A stretch of 64,000 nucleotides of DNA, from the NCBI GenBank assembly GCA_002914845.1, contig JXTC01000360.1, positions 42,824 through 106,823 on the forward strand, written 5' to 3'. Of this stretch, positions 36,304 through 49,166 are shown one piece after another; within the stretch, counting starts at the first letter, position 1, and each line of letters starts with the position of its first letter. Under the pieces are notes generated by a model. That model saw only the letters and a program-made list of their open reading frames with translations. It was not told the origin of the DNA and searched no databases. Source of the stretch: Trema orientale (taxonomy: Eukaryota > Streptophyta > Magnoliopsida > Rosales > Cannabaceae). A program made the translations under genes and the position numbers.

Positions 36304-39300
36304 CTACACATTGGACTCCAGATCATCTTCCATCTCACGCACGGCTTGAAGTGGACCACTTCCAAACACAAAACCGCTGTCTGAAAATTTATTCAGAGGA
36401 CTATTTCCAAACAAGCATACCTGTGGTTCAATCTGGTTCAAGCGGTTCCACTCGTCATCCGATAGAGACCAACTGAAAATGTCTACGTTCTTTCTTATCC
36501 GCTCACCCTTCAGACTACAAGGTAGGACACTGGTTCCTCTCTGAAGCCCCCAACGTAAAATAACCTATAACAGAAATCATACACCATATTATCACTAAAA
36601 TGGAAAGGCACTGCTATGATATTGCCTATATATCTCACAGTATAGAATATAAAACTAATACTAGAGAAATCAAATATCAGAAGGGAGTCAAATTTGAAAG
36701 ACTAAAGAATTCTCAAAGACAATTTTGTACTGTAGTATTACTGGAATTATGTGAAAACTTAATTACTTGTTTGTTACAGCATTATCTTTTGTAATTGACA
36801 TCACTATATATAATATCTACAACCACTATATACGATAAAATCAGCACCATTTCATTACCCAACAGAGATCATAACAAAACAGAAGTTACGGTAACAGTAA
36901 TGTTCAACCCACCTAGGCCCAACTATGTATAGAATCTCATGAAGACCATCTTTTGTCTCATAAGTAATAAGACACTTGGTTAATATTTCCACTACAAAAG
37001 TTTCATTTATGTCCACTCAAGTTCTATTATTACTGATATTCTGTTAAAATATGAACTAATTGCAATCGCAAGTAGTAACGGCTCGTCACTTTCGTTTTGG
37101 TAGTATATGTTATTTAGCCATGGTAGAGAAGACAATTAAAAGAACCCATCTCTCCTGCATATTCCTATCCATAGCAACAGCTACAGTTACAGTTATATCA
37201 TCGTCCTCCAATATTACACACAAAAAATTAGAAAAAACAAAGACCGACAAAAAAAATTGGAAAACAGTCAATGCTACTTTTGAAGGGGCCATATTCTCCA
37301 ATATTCACTTCATGCAAAGCCCCTACTGCATATTTCAGAGGCTTTCATTTGCCATTTGTTATTAAATTATCTTTTTCTGATTTACCAATAAGCCAAGCAT
37401 AAAAGAACAAACTCTAACTTTACTGTTCTGCAATATATTATTAGATAACTCTTTGTCATGGGAAAATTTTCTTTTATTAGATCTTTATTTAAGACCGATT
37501 GTTCAACAAAACATACTGGAAATAAGTGGAATTAACTGCCCTACCGCTCTAATTCTATCCTTAAACACTATCCTATAAACCTCACTCATCCGAAGCCTTT
37601 ACTCCAACCAAGCACTATGTTTCATAATTACTCAAAGTTGATAAACCTGATTCAGAGTTAGGACGAGAACATTCTGTTCTAAAGAACCACTTGTGACTAC
37701 TCATGTTGGGGGATTAAGGTGATATTAAAAAATAGCTAAGAATTCATGACCTTGTATAAATGAGCATAGTAATATAGCCAGGGGAATTGATTTGACACTA
37801 TCTCACTAGCTATGTTTGGCAGAGGAGAAAAGAGAGAGAAAAGAAAAGGCACGAGGGAAAAGTGGAGAGAAAGTGAGAAATATGTTGTTTGGTAGGAGAG
37901 AAAAGTGTGAGGAAAAAAAAAATAAGAATGGGCCACCATTTTACCATTTCTCCAAATTGGAGAAAAGGGGAGAGAGTTTTTGCAAATTGCAATCAATATA
38001 TAATTACTTGTTTAACCCCTTAATTTTAAAACGAATTAAGATATTAAAATTTGCTAATAAATCTTCATTTTCTTTCCTTCCTACATACCAAACAACATAA
38101 AAGAAAATCACTTTTCTTTCTATCACTCGTACTTTTTCTTCCCTTCCTACCATAGTGTTAAAGATGACAAAGACATAGAAGCTCAAGTCAAAGAATTAAT
38201 AATTGCTTCAGCCTTTAGAAGTATTTTAAGTAACTAGACTGGCACTAATTTTTTGAATCTAACTTTTGTAGAGAACCTAGCCAAATGAGGCTTATTGAAG
38301 TAACCTTCAAGCCTCAGGATAATCGATCATTGAGGGCCTCTCTCGCCTTAGGAATGTCCATGGTAGGTGATGCTAAACCTTTCATCATTCAAGCTAAACA
38401 CGACAATCAGCTATGATCCTATCTGGATCAGTTTCCATGTTTTGCATATCTAACTGAACCTGTAAGTGATAGACATTGTGATGTAGACATGAAATAAATA
38501 TATTAGGAAATTATATTATTATTATTATTTAGGATTATTTAGATTTATTATTAGTTGTTATTTAATTTTGGGTAACTAGATTTAAGTTTCATGTTTCTAT
38601 TATTTTCTAGAATGTGTTTATTTTCCTAGTTGAGTCTAATTGCCAATCTATAAATAGCCTTAGTCATGTAATTGATTTTTGGACTATGATGAGATTATGA
38701 ATGAATATTGAGTGATTATTGAATTTTCTCCCACTATGGTTCTTCTTCTCTCTAAGTTCTTATCTTGATTCTCTATTGCTTTTCTACTAATTCATCTATT
38801 TTTGCCTAAATTCAATCACCTCTTGCTCTTGTACTCATTTTCTTTCTAGATTCTCATCTTATCCTACATCACATTGGCACTTTGGGATCTCAACACAACA
38901 GGACTACAGGGTGCAGTTCTTAAAGAATTAGTAACTTCCCAAAGAAGAATAAGGTTTGATACATTATGTTGTTTGTATTGTGGAAGTGAGCTGTCAAAAT
39001 TTTTAATTTTGAGTTTTTCAAGAAAAGTTTTGGGTTAATCTTGCAAAACATGTGGTATGAGGTAGAGGTGTTTAAATCTAGCATATAGACTTGTAGTGGA
39101 TTTTATCATATGCTAAACCACTGAATCCTTGTGAATTGTGATTATTTCTTTTCCATGCTTGTTAAATCAGTTCAGTGTATGCAACACATTACGTAAATCA
39201 CATTAACATGAATGATATAGCAAGGAGCTATGTTTCCTATCAAAACTTGAAGCCATAAACAAGTGAAATCGAAACCAGAGAGTAATTTAGGAAATTCAAG

Positions 39301-41583
39301 AGGGACATAAAGGAAGCAGTGAGAGTATTGCTCATCTACTTTAATTTTGTTAAAAATTATTATTAAATGATCCTTTCAACCCCCAAAGTGCATGACTCTT
39401 TCACGGGCAAGTTTAGCAAATGTTAGACAACCCTAGTTGGCAATCAATGAAATTTTCATAAGTGCAATGAAGGTCCAACTAATTATTAAATTTCGGTTTT
39501 AGAAGAAAGACTGACAGCTTTTGCATAAATGGAAGCCAACTTTACCAGTACGCTTATTCATAACATAAGGAACTTAATTTGTTAAACTTAATTAATGATA
39601 AAATGAAGATATTAGTATTCAACAAAAAGAAAAAAGGAACAGTGGGTTTAAGTATACCTGCTCAGGTGTTTTCTTGTGTCTGTCCGCTATCTCTGAAACA
39701 ACCGACAATTTCAGCATAGGACCATGCACAGATCTTGACCTCCTGAATGATATGCGAGGAGTTCCAGGCTCATCTTCCCCACCAGAACTGCTATCAGATG
39801 GTCCAGGAGCCGAAGAAGGTACTCCCAAAGGTGTGTGAGCTGATACATGTATGCCCTTTAGTTGGCAGAACTTTACAAGTTCATCTTGTCTCCAAAAGGG
39901 ATGCAACTCCACCTATGAAAAGATGACCACAAATCATCAGATGATTGTACAATGGTGGTAGAGAAAAAATAGAGACCCTAAATTCCTGGCATGCAGTTAT
40001 TAAAGGAAAGGGAAGAAATTTATTCCTTATGATATACCCCCTTGCCAAAAAGAAAAAACAAACAATGATAAAAATGCAGAAGACTGAAACGAGAATAAAT
40101 TATTGCTCTTTATTACCAATCTTTTCCCGTTATTCACTTTCTGGTTACAAATGAATGAATAAGAAACAGTGGGTCAAAATAATAATTCTCCAATGCAGAT
40201 CAAGAATGCTTTCCAGATAAAATAGTTGAGTCATGCAACCATTACAATCTTTCAGAGAGATTTTCATAAGCAGAAATATTGATTTCATTTAGGAATTTTT
40301 TAGGAAAGACCAAGTTTTATGTTTCTCCAAAAAAAAAAAAGGTAACTCTCAGGGAAAGAATCAAGTTGTGCTCATAATGCATCACAGGAGCCTTAAAAGA
40401 CACAGGGCCCTGCTGGTTGGTTACTTCAACAATGAGTTCACCAACTCTAAATGACTGAAAGGTTCCTCTAAACCCCACAGTCACATTGGAGACGATAGTA
40501 GTCACTGAAATATTATCAAGGAGATAATGAATTAGGCAATTAGCCTTGCCTCAAACTAAATCACTGGAATCACCTGAGTAGCATCATCGATTCAAATATA
40601 TGATAAAGCAAGTCCGAACCAGAAAGGATCACATTAAGTATATACAATGGATGAACTCTATTCAACACTTTTCAATAAATGCGTGTTTGTAATGCATCAG
40701 ACACCACCATCTAGAACTTAATACTCCAAGTCAGGTAGATTCTAGATATGACTAACACTGAAAATTAATCTGGTTCATCATTTATACTAACCATCAGACC
40801 AACAGTGCATTTAAACAATCTATAGAAATAAATACTTGCATTCAACAACAAACAACTCCACTGCCCTTTTAAATCATTATCATGAACAGGATTATTGTCT
40901 CTCTGACCATAAATGAATACACTTGATTGTGTATGTTAACAAAGATTTATTGCCAATTTACCAAAATAAATAGAAACACATCAAGCTAACATATAAATGA
41001 GATAAGAGGAACACACCTGGTTTACTGCAGGTACAACCTTAGCAAATTTAAGCAACTCTTTGATCTGTTGAATACTGAAATTGCTAACACCAATAGCTCT
41101 AACCAGACCCAACTCAACCAGAGCTTCCATGGCTTTCCAAGCTTTCTTCAACCTATTCAAGAACTGCCTATACTCACTACCAGACTTCAATGGAGGATCA
41201 GTGGCGTCCCCAAAGGCCGAACTCTCGGGCCAGTGCATCAAATACAGATCTAAATACGAAACCCCAAGATTCTTAAGAGAAACTCTAACATAATTCTCGA
41301 TCTTATTGAGCGAATTCATGGTGCAATAAAGCTTAGAAGTCAAGAAAACATCTTCTCTCTTAAGGGACCCCATGAACGCTTCAGCCAAAGCTTCCCCAAC
41401 CTCGACCTCGTTCCCGTAAAGATGAGCACAATCTATATGGCGGTAACCTACTGACAATGCCATTTTCACGGCTTCAACACAAAGGTCTCCACCACTCTGC
41501 CATGTCCCAAGCCCAATGGCTGGGATTCTAGCTCCATTGTTTAACACAAAGTAACTCCCTGGCGTCCCAACTTTTCCTTTCAT
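36304..41583 (-). CDS. Aldo-keto reductase (AKR4-like, plant subfamily with insert)
   Basis: NADPH-linked aldo-keto reductases reduce aldehydes and sugars in a TIM barrel. Three exons join in phase 0: 41017-41583, 39658-39912 and 36304-36564, giving 360 aa; all junctions are GT-AG. The barrel opening [14 protein letters not shown] and the tetrad D51, Y56, K84 and H117 (in [15 protein letters not shown] and YLMHWPE) are intact, as are IGVSNFS, VNQ/VELHP across intron 1 and RGTSVLP. Residues about 220-255 form a Ser/Gly/Pro- and then Arg-rich insert ([16 protein letters not shown]) absent from typical members. The start is the first ATG of the frame with an N-terminus of normal length. Intron 2 (3.1 kb) holds a solo LTR. 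The family is certain, the substrate is unknown, and no organelle signal is evident. Confidence 0.93.
37806..38155. mobile_element. Possible MITE in aldo-keto reductase intron 2
   Basis: The left end CTATGTTTGGCAGAGGAGAAAAG is partly matched by the reverse complement of the right end, CTATGGTAGGAAGGGAAGAAAA. Inner blocks (TGTTGTTTGGTAGGAGAG against TGTTGTTTGGTATGTAGGA) also pair. No clear target duplication. The frames in this stretch (37736-38186) are low-complexity by-products. Confidence 0.4.
38479..38871 (+). mobile_element. Short solo LTR in aldo-keto reductase intron 2, CATTG duplication
   Basis: The 393-bp unit starts TGATGTAGAC and ends CCTACATCA, and is flanked by CATTG (38474-38478 and 38872-38876). 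It has a TATAAATAG near 38650, as an LTR promoter might. It is related to the LTR at 56459-57545. It lies antisense to the gene. Confidence 0.75.
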
Positions 41584-42805
41584 GCTTCTCCAAACCAGAC
41601 CAAAGAGAGAGATTCAAATCAAACCAGAAAAACCCAAAATCACAATTCAAATTCCAAACTCCAAACCCAGGTACACAAATCAATGGAGAAAACCCAGGTG
41701 AAAACCTCCCCCCATTAATTAACAAAACGCCATGGTTGAAAAGCACAGTTGGGAAGAGCTAACAGTTTGACTTTGAAAGTTGCCCACCAACTGTTTGTGG
41801 ATATTTCTCAATCAAAAACCCCGGTGTTGAGGAGGAAAATCACAAAGCTCCAACAAGAAAGTAACGAAACTAAACCTTTTTTTTCTCTTTAATATTGAGC
41901 AAAACCCACCAATGGATTATACTTGTTTCATCGCTTTTTTGTCTAAGTTCGTAAAATAAACCAGAGCTAAATATTCAAAGAGGGGGTAGGCGTGGTCAAC
42001 AATGGTGGCAAGAGAGAGTAAAGACTAAAGAAAGAAATGCTCAGCTGTGAGATCAATCTCTCACTAGCAAGAATGGAAAAGACAAATAAAGGCCAAGCTA
42101 ATATATTGATATAATATTATAATTGTCATTATCTTCAGGAAAAATAAATCTAAAATATTGGAGAAAAAGATAAGGGAGAGGACAAAGATGAGGGGTATTA
42201 AAGAGAAAATGGAAGAAAAATATATATATTATAAAGTTATCAATACACCTAACTAGAAGAAAAGGTTTGTCTAATTCTACCCACCACCAACCCAACCTAC
42301 AACGACAATCATCAACTGAAAACGATAGTTTTCCTTTTTTTTTTTTTTTTTTTCGGGTGGGGGTAACTACACAATACCAAAAAGTAACTAAATTTTCCAT
42401 TATGACAGAAAGAATCACAGATAAAATTTTGTGAGAAGTTAAAAACTTGCGGATCATGTTTTTGATGATATTGACAAGTAGAGTAACGCGTAGAGATGGA
42501 ATATGGAGATGAAAATAAATGACATCAAGTATTAATAATTATTACAAAGAATGGTATCATCACGCGCTAGAGTGATATCAGTTTTATACCGTCGGAATAA
42601 TCAATATAACTAGTAATAATAACTTTTCCAAAAAGAAAAAAAATTGGCTCTTTTAGATCAAATGAATATATTTAGTGTAAATCAAGAAAAACTTCCAACC
42701 AGATAATCTCATCTTCTACTTTTAAGCTGAACTTAGCTAAAATATGTTATTAGTCTCACAAAAAAACATATGGTTAACTATGACACTTGCTCACCCTGCT
42801 TATTT
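41584..42805. other. 5' flank of the aldo-keto reductase gene
   Basis: It probably contains the untranslated leader and promoter, but no TATA box could be placed with confidence. A poly-T run lies at about 42337-42354, and the local frames here (41528-42457) are not convincing genes. Confidence 0.45.
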
Positions 42806-44069
42806 TGATATATTTGAATATTAACTTCTTCATGTTTATTTTGTTAATTTCTTAATTATTATTAGTATTTAGGTTATTTTTTATGTTTTGTAGGAAAGGA
42901 ACGAAAAGAAGCAAAATTAGCATCATAAAGTTATGGAAAGAAAAAAAAAAAAGGAAAAAAAAGTTCCAACAACTTAGTGCAGATCTTGGCACTACAATGC
43001 CAGTTCGACAAAACACTGACCTAATTGAGCTATTTTCCGATTTTTGGACTACGTACTCATTCGAAACTCTATGAAATCTTCCTAAATTATCCTTAATGAT
43101 AAAATAACTATAAATAAGCTATTATAGGATAGAAAGAGAGGACTTTTCAAGACAGATTATTAGGAGTTTGGAAGAGAAAAAGGAGGAGATAACAGCTCTG
43201 TGGTGGCAACATCAATGATTTCTTCACTTTCTTGTTCTTTGTATCTTTAAAAGTTGTTAGTTAATTTTCTTTTTAGCTAAAGGTGATTTCAAACCCTAGA
43301 CATGATTTATAAATGAATTAATTATATATTATTTTCTAATTTTCTAATTGAGATTAATTATGTTTTTCTACTTTTAGTTATTTGTAATTATTTTCTTACT
43401 TGATTTAGGTGTACAATCAAGTTAGGCTTCATTATCTTCTAATGTTATGATAGATTGCTTGATCCGTAATTGTCTTGTTAATTATTTCATTAGTAGCAAA
43501 TTATGATCAATAATTTAGAGCTTTTATTCGATTATGATGTAGAACATAACCTAGGTTAAATGAACCGAGCTTGTATGTTTATTGCCTAGATCAACCTATC
43601 TTTTTTAACTTAATGCTTCCATTATATCAAATTTAGAAGGCTTGTTCTAGGTAGTTTAGTGGATAGAGTTTAAATAAAGAGTCTATTTTATTTAACGACA
43701 ATCTAATTAAGGAAAGATCAGGGATAGCATAGCTTATTAGTATCTACTGTTGGTAATTTAATACAAAATTAGGGATAATATTATATATTTTGACCACAAA
43801 ACCATTATCTAGTGGTAGAGAATGAAATCCTAGCTAAGTCTTTTTATTATTATTTTCTATCTTAAATTAATTGCACTTTATTATTCTTTGCTTTCTTGTT
43901 TTATTATAATTAGTTCATAATTCTATAGACCCTATAAAAATATTAAATAGAGTTAGTAGCTTATGGATTAGACTTAATTCATCGTGGGATCGACTCTTGA
44001 TTGTTACTATAATAGATAAAATATTATATGATTATAAGAAATTAATTTGGCATTTAACGTCATGTACCA
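42806..44069 (+). mobile_element. Solo LTR of a Ty3-type family
   Basis: It is related in inverse orientation to 24463-25842. It starts TGATATATTTG and has the U5-like block CATCGTGGGATCGACTCTTG (43980-43999). It ends near ACCA at 44069, matching the other copy's terminus. It contains CTTGGCACTACAATGCC, a decayed form of the GC-rich palindromic block. No matching target duplication was found. Confidence 0.6.
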
Positions 44070-44932
44070 CCTACATACACACACACAAAAGAAGGAGAAG
44101 AAAAAAAAGAATCCAGAAGAATCCAACAGCTTGTCGCCAAACTTGGAATGACAGATTGAGCCATTATTAAGAGTTTTTACTATATTTTTAAAATTAGTGA
44201 CTAATTATATAAAATTATCACACATAAAAACACCCATTATCTATTGGCGAATCCCCACACCATCCCCGCATCTAAAAGAATGGTTAATGAGCTACCTGCG
44301 CATCTAAAAGAATGATTAATGGAGCGGATATGGTATTGTGATTGACGTTCGGGAATAAGGATGGTATTGAAAAACTGTTCTCGATCTTCTCTGTTGCCAT
44401 TCCTAGCAGCCATTCTCCACCCATCTCCATTGGTTGAATCCAAGTGAGAAAGCCCCCAATGTCATCTACAAAAGCTGAAACTAGAATCACTCTTAGATTA
44501 TTTCAGTTAAGAAGCTTACCAAGAACTTAATTCTAGTCGGATGCCGGATCCAAAGTAGCTCTTGGACTTTTTTTGTGTGCGATTTCGCTTCTTCCTTTTT
44601 CTTATGTGTTTGAGGAGCAAACATCCCTCAATATTGTTCTCTAACTCTTCTCTTTGTATCAGTTATTATAATTTTGATTTACATAATGTCGGAAAATTCA
44701 AGCCTAAGTATTGGCTAGTAAGGGATGGACTTGGTGCTAAGGTAGAAAAGTCAAGGATGCAGATGAAGGGAGAGAAAGAATAGAGCCAAGATGATTTGTG
44801 GACTAAAGAAGACATAGGTATGAGATTCTTCCAATGACCATAACCAGCTCTCAACCAGCAATAGCCTCTTTTTATTAGCTTTGCTGTAACATTAGATATG
44901 CTTTTGAAATTATATTTTATATAGTCTAATAT
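44070..44932. other. Spacer with a short direct repeat, no gene assigned
   Basis: GCATCTAAAAGAATGGTTAATGAG (about 44269) is repeated as GCATCTAAAAGAATGATTAATGGAG (about 44302). The minus-strand frames across it (44237-44490) are under 70 aa and show no known domain. Confidence 0.4.
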
Positions 44933-45122
44933 GAGTAATACTAGAGAGTAGAGACACACAAAATATATACACAAGACGTACATATAATAATGTATCATTA
45001 ATTTTAACGACTCATGATTTTTAAAATAAATCCCCATTATGTATGTAAGTAACTTAAAACACATGCCACATCATTGTGTGTATATTCTCTGTGTATTATT
45101 ATGTGTATTCTTAGTATTACTC
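44933..45122. mobile_element. Mutator-like MITE with 10-bp target duplication
   Basis: The 190-bp unit has terminal inverted repeats GAGTAATACTA and TAGTATTACTC and is flanked by a perfect AGTCTAATAT duplication (44923-44932 and 45123-45132). A duplication of 9-10 bases is characteristic of Mutator-like elements. It is too short to encode a transposase. Confidence 0.8.
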
Positions 45123-46341
45123 AGTCTAATATTTAAAGTGCTTTTGCAACAAGAAGGGACAACTTTAATATATTTTTTAAAGTACTTTTTGTTCCTTTTA
45201 ATTTTTAATATTTTATGTTTTTTTTTTTACTTTAAAAATTTACTGGATTAACCTTCAAGGTAGATTATGTGCCAAGCACAAACTTTTTCTATTAATTTAG
45301 CTGATTAAAGATCTATTTATATAATTCGGGGGCATTAATGCAACTTTTTAGTTTGGTGGCAAAAGCAAGACAATGTATTTTGGGGGAAAATTAAAAAGCC
45401 AAAATGTTGGGGTAAGTATGCCAATCGTGCGAATCAACAATTATAAAAGGATTGAGATGTCCTCCAAATGTTGTCTTACTCGTTGTTCCATCTAGTTAAA
45501 CACTGACAAATTAGTAGTAAGTACTCCTCAAAGTTATAAAGTAATTGTTAAATTAAGTTCTCTTTGCTGAGTTGTCAGCTTTTAAGAGGACGTGACAGCA
45601 AATGGGGAAACATTTTGGGACAATATATCTCATTTTGTAGAAAAATGATGGTGATTTATCTACAAAGAGTTACAGTTGGGGACTAATGGTTCAAATAACC
45701 ATAGTATGGAATTACTATTTTGCCTTCAAATTTAAAGGAATTAGTGCCTGCGTACTAAACATAACAATTTTATATATTTAAGACTAAAAACAAAATAATT
45801 CAAAATTAAAGGTCCAAAATAAGACTCTCAACATGGTAAATATCCCCCTCTCAGTGTTTCTGTACAAACTACCTCTGTTTCATGGACCTCTGTTTCATGG
45901 AATGATATTAGAATATAATAACGAGAATTGCATATAAAATGGAATTGAAAAAGAATATGACTGGTATTCAATTGTTTAATTGAAACTAGGAATAAAATTA
46001 GAATGGAGTGAAATAAATGCCCTTACTAGCAAAAGAGAAAAAATTGTGTCTTTAAAAATTTGACTTATGATGGAATGGGTGGAAAGAATAATTCAATCAT
46101 CTAACGAAATTGAGATTCCATAGGAGTAGTGATTCCATTGCTAAAAATAAACAATGGAATATACCTTTTTTTGGGATGGCACAGTGAAACTATAGTTTGT
46201 AGGCTGGCATTGTCTTTATACATATTTCATAAATACTTACATAATTAGAAAGAAAACAGAAGTACAACGCACACAAACATAATTAAATCCAGCCTTTATT
46301 CCTTTCTCAATTCATTCTAACTATATAGAGCTCCAAAAATT
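45123..46341. other. Intergenic stretch 3' of the MIOX gene
   Basis: AT-rich sequence without a supportable gene. About 45890-46150 has GGAATGAT/ATGGAATG-type pieces resembling a decayed MITE, without firm ends. Confidence 0.4.
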
Positions 46342-48913
46342 TCACCATCTGAGCTCTGCTGGGAAATACTGCAAGAAAAGGTCCAAAATTACAGTCATAA
46401 AAATATTGAAGCATCCAACATCAACCATCAACATAGTAAAGATCTCAAAGCATCAAATAATTTTCCATATTTCTAAATTGAAACATAACCAGCAACATTA
46501 CTTACCTTTTCAATGAGAGAGATATAGTATGGCTTGACCTTCTCAATGTCAATCCGAACTTTGCTCTTGCTGTAAAGGTCGTACTTACTGCATATCAAAG
46601 GATCAAAGTGATTATGATTCGGCAACGGCAAACCATTATGTAAAAACATTTTACATGTGCGCATTTGTGTTGAATGTAAAACAATCCGATATTACTCAAA
46701 ATTCTCAACCAGCTCACTTAGTATTGCTTACTTGAATATTTGCAGCCACTTCAGGTTCTCCACATCCTCCTCATTCATTAAGTGCTTATATGCCCCCGCC
46801 TTATGTAAGGCTGCAGCATAATTTTGCACAATGGTTAGCACCTTTACTCAGAATAATAATAAGAAGAAAAAAAAATGCGAGAAAAAAATCTCATTTCGTA
46901 ACTTACCATAAAAAGAGTGGTATCTTATAATGAAAAGACCAGCATTAGGAAGAGTGGTCTTATTCTCCTTGGCAACCTAGAGATGACAATGTTAGGATCA
47001 TTTAGATTTTCCATTATGAAATGCAAGCAGAGAAATTGACAATTACACGGTATTTACCAAATACATGTAGTCATCATGACCCCATGACATCAGTACATTT
47101 TCAAGTCCACAGCCTTGAGAATAAACTCCATATTTAGTGTTATAAGTGGTGTTCCGATAGTCAGGATTTCCCTTGAAATACTGTAAGGATAAACATACAT
47201 ATGATGTCAGGAACTCAGAAGAAAAAATGCTTTTTTGTTTCCCTTTAATTTTGGGTGGGGGTGGGGAAATGGAGGGCAAAAAGAAGACCTTGTGATGAAC
47301 AATTGACTCATCAAAGGCGCATCCAACAGGAAATGTATCACCTGAAAACAATGATACAAATTAGTTACAGAAAAATAGTACGATCGCTAAAGATTTGTTA
47401 CTTAGTGACAACATCGAAAAGGAAATAATCCTCACCAACAACGGCCCATTGTGGAAGGCCCCCGAAAACAGGATGAAGGAGAACCTTTCCAAGATCTAAC
47501 AATCAAAGCAAAATCAAGTTTATGTAGTTGCTCCTTTCCAAGAACATAAAAATTTTAACACAGCTAAACAACCCACTGAGAGAACTTTAGATCATGGAAA
47601 GCTACCATGTATAAGAGCAGTCAAATGCAGCCAGTCCTCCCTAGGATAGTCCTTCCTGATGGCTTCAGCAGTCTGCAGTAGGTGCTCAATCTGAGGCTCA
47701 TCCGAGTCAGGGTCACTCTCGTCAACGACATCGTTGAGAAGTTCACAACCTTCCCATATGCTCATCTGCACCTTGTTGAGCTTACCATACTCGTCTCTCA
47801 TACGTGTCACCTGCAGTTAACCCAGGATGAATTAGCAAAATACATTTTGTAGAGAACATAAAAATCACTGGCATTTTCAGAGTGATTTGCGGCCTGCTTA
47901 CAAAGTCATAAGTCTGGTTCATGTGATTCATTCGGTAAAATTCCTCAACCCCAGAATTTCTCTCGCTTTCAACGTGATAATCCCTGTACTACATAAATCT
48001 TTGGTAAGTACAGCAAGAAAAGCGAGTAATTGAAAGTCCTCACAATAGAAAATTTCCAAAGCAACAACTAGTAAGAGAATATTTTCAAATATAAGACATA
48101 TTTGATATCATTTTAAGAACATTAAGTTAAAAAAAGGATCAAATTAGTATGTCCCAAAAAAAAATCAAAGCTAAAATGTTTATTCGTAAAATATCAAGCA
48201 TAATTAGAATTATATTCTTATTATGAAATTAGCCACCAGCCTCTTTCTGAAAAAACAGAGTCCAAAATCAAAACAATAATAAAAAAATTGACAAACTTCA
48301 TATGTTGACGATTTTATTTTATATTTTCAAATCTTTAATCATAATTTAACAAAACAATTCAGGGCTAAAACTGGTCACTCAATAACCAATTCCTTCCAAA
48401 AGCTTCTTCCATTAAGCATGAAACTGAGAGAACTAAGTGAATTTAGACAAGTCTCCATGTTTTGATCCCTTGTACCATCACCACATATCGCATATACAAG
48501 TAGAATCAAATGCAAAAACAATAAATAAATAAATATAAATAAAAAAGGGAAGAATATAACCTAAATGTGTTGCCAAAAGAATTTGTCAGAGGCACCTCAA
48601 ATCCACCATCCAACACCAACTCATTCACTCCCTCAGCAGAAACCTTCTTTTCCTCAACACCTGATAAATTCATCAAATTCAGGAGATTCAGAAACAAAAC
48701 CCAAACTCACCCACTTCACATTTTATCAAGAAACAAAAAATTATTAAAAATACTAAATACAAAAGAATTCGAGAAGAAAAAAAAAGAAAAGAAAGAATAC
48801 CCACATTACATTTTCTAAAGAAATGTCATTTTAAAAAAAAAAAAAAAAAGAAAAGAAAAAACCTTACCAGACTCAGGCTGCTGCTTGTGGTTCTCATCAA
48901 TGAAGATAGTCAT
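46342..48913 (-). CDS. MIOX: myo-Inositol oxygenase
   Basis: This enzyme cleaves myo-inositol with O2 to D-glucuronate in the cytosol, feeding UDP-glucuronate and wall or ascorbate metabolism. Eleven exons join to 308 aa: 48868-48913, 48561-48660, 47902-47983, 47606-47810, 47436-47495, 47289-47341, 47058-47180, 46907-46976, 46732-46810, 46506-46587 and 46342-46368. All introns are GT-AG and the frame is intact to the C-terminal PAELRW. The di-iron ligands are all present: H119 (IEHLLQTAE), H144 and D145 (LIHDLGK, across an intron), H217 (SWGHDDY), H243 (IRYHSFY) and D276 (KYDLYSK). Spacing matches the animal enzyme with a constant offset of 21-23. The length is normal for plants. The first ATG of the frame (MTIFIDENHK) follows the promoter. 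Confidence 0.97.
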
Positions 48914-49013
48914 CCTGAATCAAAGAGGAAAAACAGAGAAAGAAGAAATAGTAATGATAATGATAATGACAAAGAAGAAGATGGCATGGTAAATGTATGG
49001 GGGAAAATGGAGG

Positions 49014-49030
49014 CATTTATAATTGGCCGG
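49014..49030 (-). promoter_or_regulatory. Likely TATA box and CCAAT-type element of MIOX
   Basis: On the minus strand, GGCCAATTATAAATGCC lies about 100 bases upstream of the MIOX start codon, joining a CCAAT-like motif and TATAAAT. Transcription would begin about 30 bases further, leaving a short CT-rich leader. Confidence 0.6.
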
Positions 49031-49138
49031 AAAGTCCTTAGCGGAGAATTCCGAGTAAGGGAGTCCTTGTGAGGAAGAAATGAAAATACGAGTCCTCCAC
49101 TGAAAATTCAACTATTATATGTCCTTAGCGCAAATTAA

Positions 49139-49166
49139 AATCTCTCTCTCTCTCTCTCTCTCTCTG
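49139..49166. repeat. CT microsatellite upstream of MIOX
   Basis: About thirteen TC repeats about 230 bases upstream of the MIOX start codon. On the gene's strand this is a GA tract, which in plant promoters can bind GAGA-type factors. Confidence 0.9.

Noticed and set aside
37060..37365. 101-codon plus-strand frame in the reductase gene
   Set aside because: It lies inside intron 2 on the opposite strand, has no known domain and is AT-rich.
42098..42457. 119-codon minus-strand frame upstream of the reductase
   Set aside because: Low complexity with a poly-lysine run from a T tract; no domain.
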